Shown here: piece by piece, positions 17,583 through 26,180 of the stretch
Layout of the letters: each line of letters opens with the position of its first letter
How positions within the stretch are numbered: position 1 is the first letter of the stretch
Assembly (NCBI GenBank): GCA_964640055.1
Contig: CAZXFH010000017.1
Location: forward strand, 1-62,174
DNA: 62,174 nt
Source: CAZXFH01 sp964640055
GTDB taxonomy: Bacteria > Fidelibacterota > UBA2242 > JAFGTP01
Direction of reading: 5' to 3'
The notes under the pieces: model-generated
Seen by the model: only the letters and a program-made list of their open reading frames with translations
Told to the model about the DNA's origin: nothing
Database searches by the model: none
Position numbers and translations under genes: made by a program

Positions 17583-19121
17583 ATGCAGAATTTAAAGAAA
17601 ATATTCAAGGCGGTGCTTACTTCACGGATCAAAGCCCTCCAATTAGCCCTAGACGAACTGGGTGAATCCGGTGAAGCCCAAGAATCTATCCGTCGTATTG
17701 CCCACAGCTTAAAGGGATCAGCCAAAATGTATGGCTATCCGGAAATCGGTGAATTTGCTCATACTGTTGAAGAGACATCTCTCGAGGATTTACCGGAAAA
17801 AACCCGGCAACTCCTGACCCGATTGGAAGCATTGCAACAGAGTAAGGATGCTAAAGCCACCATAGCGCATATCCTGGTTATCGATGATGACCCCTTAATC
17901 ACCCATTTGATCAAATCAGTTCTGGAAAACGCCGGCCATCAGGTTATTGTAGCTGCAAGTGCCGCCCAAGCCCGCCTGGAAATGCAGCAGCAAAAATATC
18001 AGCTCATTATTCTGGATCTCTTGCTCCCGGACGCTGACGGCCGCAATTTTTTAGTGGAACTGAAAGAGACCTCGGCTTATTGCTCTATTCCCGTATTTAT
18101 ATTATCGGCTAAAACCAGTACTGCTACCAAATCCGAATGTCTGGCACTTGGAGCTGAAGTTTATCTGGAAAAACCCTTTGATCCTGATGAACTGGTGAAT
18201 TTGGTAGAAAAAAAATTGCATCAACAGAAAGAAATCAGCCGGGAGCGGGACACCGATCCAGTAACCCGCTTACTCAACCGGGCGGCTTTTCATGAAAAAT
18301 ATCATGAATATCAAATTGCCTATGAAGAAACCGACCAGACCTTTGTGATAACTCTTATAAATATCGATCAACTGGATAAGATCAATCAGCAGTATAGCCC
18401 GGCCATGGGGACTCAGGTAATCCGCTATCTGGGACAAAAATTGGCGGCTTACTACCAGGAAAAAGAACTGCTCGCCCGTTGGGAAGGAGGCGAATTTATC
18501 GGCTTGTTCTTCGGATCAGAGGAATCACAGGTGGCTGAAAAACTGCAATACTTGCAGGAGCAATTCAGCCAATATAAATTCACCACACCAGAAAATGAAT
18601 CTTTCCAAAGTAGCTTTTCCGCGGCTGTGGCTGAATTCAACTGGCAAACTGACCATGAAGACGCCTATGTGGAACTTAAAAAGCGGCTGGTCACGGCTAA
18701 AAAAAGAAGGCGCGGTCAGATAATTACCAGCCAGGAATATACCCAGCCCCTCCCTTTGCGTATCTTTATCGCTGAAGACGATGAACTGATTAGCTCCATC
18801 GTCAAGCATCGTCTTATACGCGAAGGCTATGAGGTAACCCATGCTGAAGATGGCAAGAGTGCCTGGGAACTGTTACAGCAAGATAGTGCTTTTACCGTGA
18901 TTATTCTGGATGTGAAAATGCCGGAAATGAATGGTTTTGAAGTCCTAAAGAACCTGCGAAAACATCCCGACCTGGAAGACATTCCGGTTATTATATTAAC
19001 ATCCATGGGTAAAGAACAAGATATTGTCCACGGACTGGAATTGGGCGCCAATGATTATATCCTGAAGCCCTTTTCTCCGGTCGAATTATTGGCCAGAATT
19101 CAGCGCTTTCTGAAGAAGTAA
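17583..19121 (+). CDS. Hpt-REC-degenerate GGDEF-REC response regulator
   Basis: 512-aa cytosolic signalling protein with four domains: Hpt (about 1-85, phosphorylatable His41 in IAHSLKGSA), REC1 (about 96-212, Asp145 in LIILDLLLPD), GGDEF (about 222-380) and REC2 (about 392-511, Asp443 in LDVKMPEMNG). The GGDEF site reads RWEGGEF (299-305): first Gly is Glu and the catalytic Asp/Glu is Gly. The first metal Asp is Asn260, and the usual IND and GHxxGD elements read INQ and SPxxGT. It should not make c-di-GMP and more likely binds a partner or ligand. Divergent from the polysaccharide operon and convergent with the kinase operon, so it is the probable output regulator of this locus. Confidence 0.88.
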   Translation: MQNLKKIFKAVLTSRIKALQLALDELGESGEAQESIRRIAHSLKGSAKMYGYPEIGEFAHTVEETSLEDLPEKTRQLLTRLEALQQSKDAKATIAHILVIDDDPLITHLIKSVLENAGHQVIVAASAAQARLEMQQQKYQLIILDLLLPDADGRNFLVELKETSAYCSIPVFILSAKTSTATKSECLALGAEVYLEKPFDPDELVNLVEKKLHQQKEISRERDTDPVTRLLNRAAFHEKYHEYQIAYEETDQTFVITLINIDQLDKINQQYSPAMGTQVIRYLGQKLAAYYQEKELLARWEGGEFIGLFFGSEESQVAEKLQYLQEQFSQYKFTTPENESFQSSFSAAVAEFNWQTDHEDAYVELKKRLVTAKKRRRGQIITSQEYTQPLPLRIFIAEDDELISSIVKHRLIREGYEVTHAEDGKSAWELLQQDSAFTVIILDVKMPEMNGFEVLKNLRKHPDLEDIPVIILTSMGKEQDIVHGLELGANDYILKPFSPVELLARIQRFLKK

Positions 19122-19152
19122 ATTCCGTTTTTATATTTATGCTGATATGGTA

Positions 19153-20349
19153 TTAATACTCAGCTGCTAATATCCGACTCACCAGGGGCAGGTAAAAGCG
19201 CCAGAAAAATTGTCGGCGATCCTCAATTTTATGTTTATTGTAAAAAGCGCCCCGAAAGATAGTAATACCCTGAAAACGGCTTATGGAAATATCCCGGATG
19301 GGATTATCGGCAAAATCACCGGCAAAATAATATAAAGCAGCGTCTCCCCGGGCTGCCAGCACCGCCGGAAAACCGGCCGGGATGTGATATCTATCCAATA
19401 ATTGTGCTCCCAGAGGAGTGGTTTTGATCAAATAATTGGCCAGCCTGCGGTGCTGGCCTTTAACCGGTCGGACAATATTGAACCAGAATGGATAAGGGAG
19501 TTCCCGGGGGAGTCCGTAGTCTGCCCGTCCTGCCTCAGTGGCTTGGATAAGAGGTACCTCGCGCACCAGGTGTCTTTTATGCTCCAGAACCACAATCCCC
19601 TGACGGTTATTGACCAGCACAATACCACTGGTTTCAAAATCCCAACAGCGGTTATACTGTTCCTCATACATGCGAATGGCCCACCCAGGAACTTCCGGAT
19701 TTCTTAAAGTATCCAGGCTGATAAAATAGCGCCCGGTCCATCCGCTCCATCTCAAATGCAGAAGCTGTTCCAGTGCGTGGCGTATCTCTCTGGACGTTGG
19801 CGGAGTCATAGTGGAAAATTCTATTATCATCGGTTTCTGTCGGGACTTCATAAGCGTTAGAAAAGTCAACTCAGTTGAATCGAGACCACCGTAGAGCAAA
19901 TCACCGGCCTGTTCCGGCGATGAATCCCATGACTCCCGAAACCAATCCCGCTGATAGATCCCATAGGTATCAGCAATATAGACCATATCATAAACCTTTG
20001 CAAGACTATCTAACTGGGCAGACGTATAGGCGCTTAAATCAGCGACCCCGTAATCTTGATCCTCTGCGGAAAAAAATCCATAATAATCCCGGGTCACATC
20101 ATAGAGGGAGCCGTCGGGCTGGACATATTTATTATAATTCAAAGCCCAAAACAGAGAATAACGTTCTTTCCCTTCTATGGTTAAGGAACTTTTATCCAAA
20201 ATGAAGAGATTCAGGAATTTTTTGGGCTTGAGCTGCCATAATCCCCACATGAAAAATGGAATCAGCAGTAGAATAACAATAAAAAGTCGGATCCCTCTAC
20301 CGGCCGAAGAGCGCTTTTTTTGAGGTTGCTCAGGCTGCTGGGATTTCAT
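19153..20349 (-). CDS. Membrane-anchored protein of unknown function in the polysaccharide/phosphorelay locus
   Basis: 398 aa. I do not recognise the family. Visible: a basic, Ser/Gln-rich cytosolic N-terminus, one membrane helix (about 21-41), then a large soluble domain, most likely periplasmic. The soluble part begins with alternating strands and helices (LFILDKSSL, DYYGFFS, MVYIADTYGIY, LLYGGLDSTE, PMIIEFSTMTPPTSRE), reminiscent of a Rossmann-like amidotransferase or hydrolase scaffold, but no catalytic triad can be named. The many aromatic and acidic residues would fit a glycan-binding or modifying role. It is the last gene of the Hpt-REC-kinase operon, overlapping the kinase gene by four bases, so it is made together with the sensor. 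Confidence 0.75.
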   Translation of the reverse strand: MKSQQPEQPQKKRSSAGRGIRLFIVILLLIPFFMWGLWQLKPKKFLNLFILDKSSLTIEGKERYSLFWALNYNKYVQPDGSLYDVTRDYYGFFSAEDQDYGVADLSAYTSAQLDSLAKVYDMVYIADTYGIYQRDWFRESWDSSPEQAGDLLYGGLDSTELTFLTLMKSRQKPMIIEFSTMTPPTSREIRHALEQLLHLRWSGWTGRYFISLDTLRNPEVPGWAIRMYEEQYNRCWDFETSGIVLVNNRQGIVVLEHKRHLVREVPLIQATEAGRADYGLPRELPYPFWFNIVRPVKGQHRRLANYLIKTTPLGAQLLDRYHIPAGFPAVLAARGDAALYYFAGDFADNPIRDISISRFQGITIFRGAFYNKHKIEDRRQFFWRFYLPLVSRILAAEY

Positions 20350-22481
20350 TGCTTTGCTCTATCTTTGCCGTATGTTACAGAATTTAAAAAGACCGTGAAT
20401 ATCGACCCCTTACCCGGCTCACTGGATACATCCAAGGTATACCCTAATAAATTACACAAGGAACGGGAAATAGAAAGCCCTAAACCGGTGCCTGCATATT
20501 TCCGTGCGGTCGACCCGTCTGCCTGCTGGAAGGCATCAAAAATAGTATCCAATTTTTCCCGAGGAATCCCAATACCGGTATCAATCACATCAATGGCATA
20601 AGGAACATCATTCGCTCTGATATTCACCCGGATCGTAACACTACCTTTTTCCGTAAATTTAATGGCATTGCTGGTCAGGTTACTAAGCACCTGTTCTAAT
20701 TTCATCATATCAGTCTGGATTGGTTTTATCTTGGCCGGATAATCCGCCTTGAGAAGAACATCTTTATCAGCCACCTGGCTCTCCAATTTTTCAATCACTT
20801 CCTGGATCAGTTCCTCTAAATGGATAGTCTCCAGATTCAATTCCATGCGGCCGGCCTCTATTTTAGACAGATCAAGAATATCATTGATCAATTCCAGTAA
20901 GAGCTTCCCGTTCTTTACAATTCGGTTCAAAAAATTAAGATTCTGCTCCGTCAGATTAGCCTGTTTGTTTTTACGCAGGATATTGGAGAAACCAATAATC
21001 GCATTCAGGGGAGTGCGCAATTCATGGCTCATCTTGGCCAAAAATTCACTTTTGGACTGATTGGCTGCCTCTGCCGCTTCTTTGGCATGCTGCAGATCCT
21101 CTTCAATTTTTTTGCGCTCAGTGATATCCCGTACCACGCCGGTAAAATAGAGATCATCTTCTAGCTCAAACTCTCCGATTGCCAAATAAATCGGAAAAAC
21201 GGTTCCGTCTTTACGAAGTCCGGTACATTCAAGTCCGGTTCCGATAATTCGCTTTTCCCGCGTTCTGACATATCGATCGACATAGCCATCATGCTTTTCC
21301 CGATGTGGATGAGGAATGATCATATTGATGGATTGACCTACCAACTCCTCACTTTTGTATCCGAATATGCGCTCGATCGCCGGGTTAATCGTGTCTATGA
21401 TACCCCGGGAGTTAGCGGTGATCACTCCATCGACCACATTACTCAGAATGGCATCCAGGCGCTTCTCACTCTCAGAAAGCTCCATGGCGTAAGAAGTAAT
21501 ATCAGAAATATCCGTAAAAATACTCTGAGCGTATTGAGGATTCCCCCGCTTATACTTACAGTTGATATTGCCGGAGACGATCAGTTTAGCGCCATCTTTA
21601 CAAATGAATCTCGTCTCCAGGTATTTTACCGGGTCTCCGGATATGGCCTTCTGAAAGGCTTTCTGAAAGGTTTTTAAATTCTTGGGGTCAATGATATCAA
21701 AAACGGTCATGTTTTCCCGATCCTGCTGATCATAACCAAGCTTTTGTTGCCACGCACGATTGACGTATGAGAAATGACCGGTCGGTGTGACGATCTGGAT
21801 CAGTTCACTGCCATTATCAAAGAAATCCTTGAGCCGCTCTTCACTCTCCTTAACCTGATCCAAAGCGGTTTGCAACTCCTGCTGCACCTTTTCATCACGA
21901 TATTGAGCCTGTATGATGCGTTTTAAATTTTTATTACGAAAATGAAAAATCAGAGTGGCCAAAGTGGCCGTGATGATGAGGGCAAAGCCAAAATGAACCC
22001 AACCCATACCAAAGGAGAATAAGCAGGCCACATACAACCAGCTGCTGACCGTTATCGCCAGAATGAAAATGAAATAAGACCAGGATAAAACAAAGATACC
22101 GGCGGCTATGAGCAGTAACAGAATATTGGTGGTTTCCAGAGGATCACCGGTTAAGTATAATTGCAGCCAACTGTTCACCAAAATCAGCATCCCCACCAGT
22201 CCTATTATCGGATGCCCCCATTTGCTGGGCAGAACACAAAAATGGGTAATGAGATATAATCCCAGAAACAAAAGAACGGTGATTCCGGCAGTGATGCCCA
22301 TGATAATGGCCGGTTCACCGGTCATTACCAGAAAATGACTGATGGTGAATAAAGTGTAAAGTATGATCAGAGTCAGGGCGATCGGTTTTAGAGTGTCCAA
22401 AACGATCTGTTCCAATCGCGCTTTGATATAGGCCGCGGAAGGGATATAATCTGATGGCGAACGGTTGGTTTCCACTATCAC
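20346..22481 (-). CDS. Membrane PAS-PAS sensor histidine kinase
   Basis: 711 aa: five to six membrane helices (about 35-190), a short coiled coil (about 190-215), two PAS domains (about 216-335 and 343-465), HisKA with phosphorylated His486 in KMSHELRTPLNA, and HATPase_c with NxxSNAIKF, DTGIGIP and GTGLGLS boxes. It has no attached receiver or Hpt domain; these are separate proteins encoded just upstream (22532-22891 and 22888-23247). Together they make a split phosphorelay. The start is a GTG at 22481 with a good GAGGTGA site. Signal is unknown; PAS domains and the multi-helix membrane part suggest redox, light or a small membrane-associated ligand. Confidence 0.9.
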   Translation of the reverse strand: MIVETNRSPSDYIPSAAYIKARLEQIVLDTLKPIALTLIILYTLFTISHFLVMTGEPAIIMGITAGITVLLFLGLYLITHFCVLPSKWGHPIIGLVGMLILVNSWLQLYLTGDPLETTNILLLLIAAGIFVLSWSYFIFILAITVSSWLYVACLFSFGMGWVHFGFALIITATLATLIFHFRNKNLKRIIQAQYRDEKVQQELQTALDQVKESEERLKDFFDNGSELIQIVTPTGHFSYVNRAWQQKLGYDQQDRENMTVFDIIDPKNLKTFQKAFQKAISGDPVKYLETRFICKDGAKLIVSGNINCKYKRGNPQYAQSIFTDISDITSYAMELSESEKRLDAILSNVVDGVITANSRGIIDTINPAIERIFGYKSEELVGQSINMIIPHPHREKHDGYVDRYVRTREKRIIGTGLECTGLRKDGTVFPIYLAIGEFELEDDLYFTGVVRDITERKKIEEDLQHAKEAAEAANQSKSEFLAKMSHELRTPLNAIIGFSNILRKNKQANLTEQNLNFLNRIVKNGKLLLELINDILDLSKIEAGRMELNLETIHLEELIQEVIEKLESQVADKDVLLKADYPAKIKPIQTDMMKLEQVLSNLTSNAIKFTEKGSVTIRVNIRANDVPYAIDVIDTGIGIPREKLDTIFDAFQQADGSTARKYAGTGLGLSISRSLCNLLGYTLDVSSEPGKGSIFTVFLNSVTYGKDRAKQ

Positions 22482-22531
22482 GATTTCACCTCACACCCAG
22501 TAAAATATATTGCATTCCAAAGGTTTTCCAT

Positions 22532-22891
22532 TCATAGCAGCTTTTTGATTGCATTTAGCAAAATGTCTTCATCAATAATCGGCTTGGTAATATAATCATT
22601 GAATCCCAGGTCTAAATATTTTTTCCGATCCCCTTTCATGGCATGGGCGGTCAAGGCGATCACCGGCAGGTTTTTCAGAGACTCCTGTTGACGAATTATT
22701 TTTAAAACTTCGGTACCATCCATCTCTGGTAAGGAAATGTCCATTAAAATCAAATCCGGCTTGTCTTTGACCAGGTTTTCAAGGGCCTCCTTACCGCAGG
22801 CGTATTCTAGGGTCTCATATTGGTCTTCCAGAATGGTTTTCACTAGTAATCTGTTATCTTCATTATCTTCAATTACAGCGATTTTTTTCAT
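22532..22891 (-). CDS. Stand-alone receiver (REC) domain protein
   Basis: 119-aa CheY-like receiver with the acidic pair E8/D9, phospho-acceptor Asp51 in LILMDISLPEMDG, the Thr in ALTAHAM and the Lys in ITKPI. No output domain. Its ATG overlaps the stop of the upstream Hpt gene by four bases. A single-domain receiver between a kinase and Hpt proteins is typical of the intermediate step of a phosphorelay (as Spo0F), passing phosphate to an Hpt domain, here the adjacent one or the N-terminal Hpt of the 17583-19121 protein. Confidence 0.9.
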   Translation of the reverse strand: MKKIAVIEDNEDNRLLVKTILEDQYETLEYACGKEALENLVKDKPDLILMDISLPEMDGTEVLKIIRQQESLKNLPVIALTAHAMKGDRKKYLDLGFNDYITKPIIDEDILLNAIKKLL

Positions 22892-23247
22892 GATAATTCC
22901 TTCAGTTTGGCTTTATATATTTTTTCCACAATGGCATACTCTGTCTGCAAATCTTTCCATAATTGTGTCGGGACATCGAGATCTTCTCGCTCAGCGGACT
23001 CCTCCATACCGGACGCAATCTCCCGCAATTGCACAGCCCCCAAATTCCCGGCACTGGATTTGATCGAATGGGCGGCATGCTCCAGCCTGTAGGCGTCTTT
23101 GTTGTCAAGTGCTGCCTGCACAGCTTCCATTTTTTGGGGGAGTTGTTCAAGAAAAATGCTGAGCATTTCCCTGCACAATTTCTGACCGCCGATGCGCTGA
23201 AGATTATCTAACATTACGGGGTCAATGTGTTGTGATATATCCGCCAT
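22888..23247 (-). CDS. Stand-alone histidine phosphotransfer (Hpt) protein
   Basis: 119-aa helical Hpt protein with the phosphorylated His60 in AAHSIKSSAGNLG followed by the four-helix-bundle pattern LREIASGMEES. It is the first gene of the Hpt-REC-kinase-anchored protein operon and overlaps the REC gene by four bases. Expected role: shuttle phosphate between the receiver at 22532-22891 and a terminal receiver, plausibly REC1 or REC2 of the degenerate GGDEF protein. SixA-type phosphatases act on such histidines and one is encoded at 10478-10927. Confidence 0.9.
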   Translation of the reverse strand: MADISQHIDPVMLDNLQRIGGQKLCREMLSIFLEQLPQKMEAVQAALDNKDAYRLEHAAHSIKSSAGNLGAVQLREIASGMEESAEREDLDVPTQLWKDLQTEYAIVEKIYKAKLKELS

Positions 23248-23425
23248 AAAGTTTTCCTTTCATCCTTAAAACTGTCTCATGGATAATATCTTGAGTCTAA
23301 CTGCTAAATGCAATTAATAATTGCGGTGGATGTCATGGATATTTTAATTTGTACTCCCCGATCTGCCCCTCAAGACGTAAAAGAAGGTGACCTACCCGCC
23401 CACGGCTGGTTCTCCCTGATTTAGG

Positions 23426-23454
23426 TTGATTTTCATGCCCTTGGGGCCTATACT
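23426..23454 (+). promoter_or_regulatory. Candidate promoter of the GNAT gene
   Basis: TTGATT (23426-23431) and TATACT (23449-23454) are separated by exactly 17 b (4/6 and 5/6 matches). Transcription would start near 23461, about 32 b before the GTG start of the acetyltransferase gene. Confidence 0.42.
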
Positions 23455-23492
23455 ATTTAGCGGAAACCTGTTGTCTAAAAATGAGGAGCACT

Positions 23493-23954
23493 GTGCAACA
23501 TCAAATAAAAATCCGTCCGGCTATTCAAGCAGATGCTGAGCGCATCATTGATTTTAACATTGAAATGGCCATGGAAACCGAAAGCAAAGGGTTGCCCCGG
23601 GATATTATCACGGCCGGCGTCCGTAAAGTGTTACAAGAGCCGCAGCTGGGCTTTTACGTTGTCGCCGAATTAGACAAAACCCTAGCCGGTTGTCTGATGA
23701 TCACCAAGGAATGGAGTGACTGGCGGAATGGGTTATTCTGGTGGATACAGAGTGTTTATGTAAAGCCCGTATTCCGGCGCCAGGGAATCTATGGCCGGCT
23801 GCACACTCATATCAGGGAACTGGCTCAAAAAAATGATCGGGTATGCGGTCTGCGGTTATATGTGGAAAAAAACAATATCATTGCCCAGAAAACATATCAA
23901 AATCTGGGCATGCAAGCAACTCACTATAAAATATTTGAGGAAACAATCACTTAA
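23493..23954 (+). CDS. GNAT family N-acetyltransferase
   Basis: Acetyl-CoA dependent acyltransferase of about 153 aa. The GNAT core is clear: N-terminal IRPAIQADAERIIDF, central WWIQSVYVKPVFRRQGIYGRLH with the pyrophosphate-binding R-R-Q-G-I-Y/G loop, and the C-terminal LYVEKNNIIAQKTYQNLGM. Substrate is unknown; the fold is close to RimI/YhbS-type small GNATs. I start at GTG 23493 because GAGGAG lies at 23483-23488; an in-frame ATG at 23481 would lack a ribosome binding site. Followed after 45 b by the S9 peptidase gene on the same strand. Confidence 0.82.
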   Translation: MQHQIKIRPAIQADAERIIDFNIEMAMETESKGLPRDIITAGVRKVLQEPQLGFYVVAELDKTLAGCLMITKEWSDWRNGLFWWIQSVYVKPVFRRQGIYGRLHTHIRELAQKNDRVCGLRLYVEKNNIIAQKTYQNLGMQATHYKIFEETIT

Positions 23955-23999
23955 CCCTCGCATATTAATAACAACCCTTTGTGATTAAGGAGACTCTTG

Positions 24000-26129
24000 A
24001 TGCCCAAATCCAATGTAATTATTTTACTGATGCTCATCACACTTTATGTGCTGGGTCTGTCACTGCTAAGCTGCAACAAGGACAAACCGGCCAACCCACC
24101 CCTGGCATACAGAATAGCCGATACAACTGTAATCCATGGAGATACCTTGGTGGATCACTATTACTGGCTCCGGGAAAAGTCCAATCCGGCCGTTATCGAT
24201 TATCTGGAGTCCGAAAATGAGTATACCCAAGCCAAAATGCAACCTACCAAAAAATTACAAAAAAAATTGTACCGGGAAATGAAGGCCCGCATCAAGGAAA
24301 CAGATCTGTCGGTACCGGTTAGAATTGGTAATTATTACTATTACCAGCGCTTGGAAAAGGGTAAGCAATATCCGATCTATTGCCGTAAAAAGGATTCACT
24401 GGAGGCCCCTGAAGAAATTCTGTTGGATCAGAATAAATTAGCCCGCAAACACGATTACTGCCACATCGGTGTTTTTAAGGTCAGTCCCGATCATCAATTA
24501 CTGGCTTATTCGGTTGATTATCAAGGTGATGAACACTACACTATCCACATTAAGCATCTGAAGAGTGGGCGTCTCTTTGAGGATCAAATTGACCATACCT
24601 ATTACAGCCTGGCGTGGACCGCGGATAGTCACACCCTTTTTTATAGCACCCTGGACTCAACCCAGCGGCCTCACAAATGCTACCGCCATGTGCTGGGCAC
24701 CGACCCTGAAAAGGATGCCTTGATGTACCACGAAAAGGATCCCCGCTATTACCTTACTCTGAATAAGACCAAGAATGGTAAGTACATTCTCTTGAATTTG
24801 AACAGTGAGGTCACCAGTGAAGTCCGCTATTTGCAAGCCGATCATCCAGTTGAAGACTTCAGGTTGCTTTACAAGCGCCGTGAAGACATTGAATACTATG
24901 TTTATCATCATAATGATCACTTCTATATCCGTACTAATGATCAGGCCAAAAATTTCAAATTGATCAGCGTACCCGTTAAAAACCCGAGGCTTGATAATTG
25001 GCAGGTAGTCATCCCTCATCGCAAACAGGTTAAATTAGAGGCCTTTGATTTCTTTCAAAATTTCCGGGTGACCACTCAACGGGAAAACGGCCTACGGACC
25101 CTGATCGTAACCGATCTGCGTCACCAGGAAAGCCAAAATGTAGTGTTTCCTGAATCCGTGTATGCTTTAAGTCCCGGTAAAAATCCGGAATTCAATACCA
25201 ACATTTTTCGGTTTAACTACACCTCTCTGATCACACCGAAGTCGGTCTATAATTATAATATGCAGACCCAAACCAAGACCTTAAAGAAACAAACCGAAGT
25301 TCCGGGTGGCTATGATAAATCAAATTTCCACACGGAACGGATCTTGGTCCCGGCCCGGGACGGAACCAAAGTACCGGTCTCCCTGGTCCATAAAAAAGGC
25401 ATCCGGAAAAATGGCCGCAATCCGCTTTTCCTATATGGCTACGGCTCCTATGGCGCGATCATTGAGCCCCGCTTTTCGGCGAACCGTTTAAGCCTCTTGA
25501 ACCGGGGGTTTATCTATGCCATTGCTCATATCCGTGGCAGCAGCATAATGGGCCGGGAATGGTATGAACAGGGCAAACTCCTGCACAAAAAGAATACATT
25601 TTATGATTTTATTGACTGTGCAGAGCAGCTGATCCGGTCCGGTTACACCAATCCGGAGCAGTTAGTTATTTCGGGTGGCAGCGCCGGTGGCTTGCTCATG
25701 GGTGCCGTCACCAATATGCGACCCGACCTTTTTAAAGTTGTGATCGCCCGGGTTCCCTTTGTCGATGTGGTCAATACCATGCTGGATCCATCTATCCCCC
25801 TGACCGTCATCGAATATGACGAATGGGGCAATCCCAATCAAAAAGAATTTTATGAATACATTCAATCCTACTCCCCTTACGATAATGTAGAGTCCAAGGC
25901 TTATCCGCACATCCTGATTACTGCTGGATTGAACGATCCCCGGGTCCAATACTGGGAGCCAGCCAAATGGACGGCTAAATTAAGGGCGAATAAAACCGAT
26001 AATAACCTGGTATTACTCAAAACTGATATGGGCAAAGGCCATTTTTCGGCCACCGGACGGTATGACTATCTGAAAGAGATTGCTTTTCAATATGCGTTCA
26101 TTTTTGATCGTCTGCAGATAAATGAGTAG
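24000..26129 (+). CDS. Prolyl oligopeptidase family (S9A) lipoprotein, oligopeptidase B-like
   Basis: 709-aa serine peptidase. The N-terminus is a lipoprotein signal (hydrophobic core then LSLLSC), so it is probably anchored in an envelope membrane, unlike cytosolic oligopeptidase B. The beta-propeller spans about 30-430 and the alpha/beta hydrolase domain about 440-709, with catalytic Ser561 (SGGSAGG), Asp646 (GLNDPRV) and His681 (GKGHFS). The WGNPN and SYSPYDNV segments are typical of oligopeptidase B, which cuts small peptides after basic residues. ATG 24000 is preceded by AAGGAG. Confidence 0.9.
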   Translation: MPKSNVIILLMLITLYVLGLSLLSCNKDKPANPPLAYRIADTTVIHGDTLVDHYYWLREKSNPAVIDYLESENEYTQAKMQPTKKLQKKLYREMKARIKETDLSVPVRIGNYYYYQRLEKGKQYPIYCRKKDSLEAPEEILLDQNKLARKHDYCHIGVFKVSPDHQLLAYSVDYQGDEHYTIHIKHLKSGRLFEDQIDHTYYSLAWTADSHTLFYSTLDSTQRPHKCYRHVLGTDPEKDALMYHEKDPRYYLTLNKTKNGKYILLNLNSEVTSEVRYLQADHPVEDFRLLYKRREDIEYYVYHHNDHFYIRTNDQAKNFKLISVPVKNPRLDNWQVVIPHRKQVKLEAFDFFQNFRVTTQRENGLRTLIVTDLRHQESQNVVFPESVYALSPGKNPEFNTNIFRFNYTSLITPKSVYNYNMQTQTKTLKKQTEVPGGYDKSNFHTERILVPARDGTKVPVSLVHKKGIRKNGRNPLFLYGYGSYGAIIEPRFSANRLSLLNRGFIYAIAHIRGSSIMGREWYEQGKLLHKKNTFYDFIDCAEQLIRSGYTNPEQLVISGGSAGGLLMGAVTNMRPDLFKVVIARVPFVDVVNTMLDPSIPLTVIEYDEWGNPNQKEFYEYIQSYSPYDNVESKAYPHILITAGLNDPRVQYWEPAKWTAKLRANKTDNNLVLLKTDMGKGHFSATGRYDYLKEIAFQYAFIFDRLQINE

Positions 26130-26180
26130 CATACCATTCATTAAATAAATTTTCGTGATCAATAATAATAGGAGGTCTAT

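Noticed and set aside
17583..19121. Active diguanylate cyclase
   Set aside because: The motif is EGGEF with Gly at the catalytic position, and the other metal and GTP residues are changed as well.
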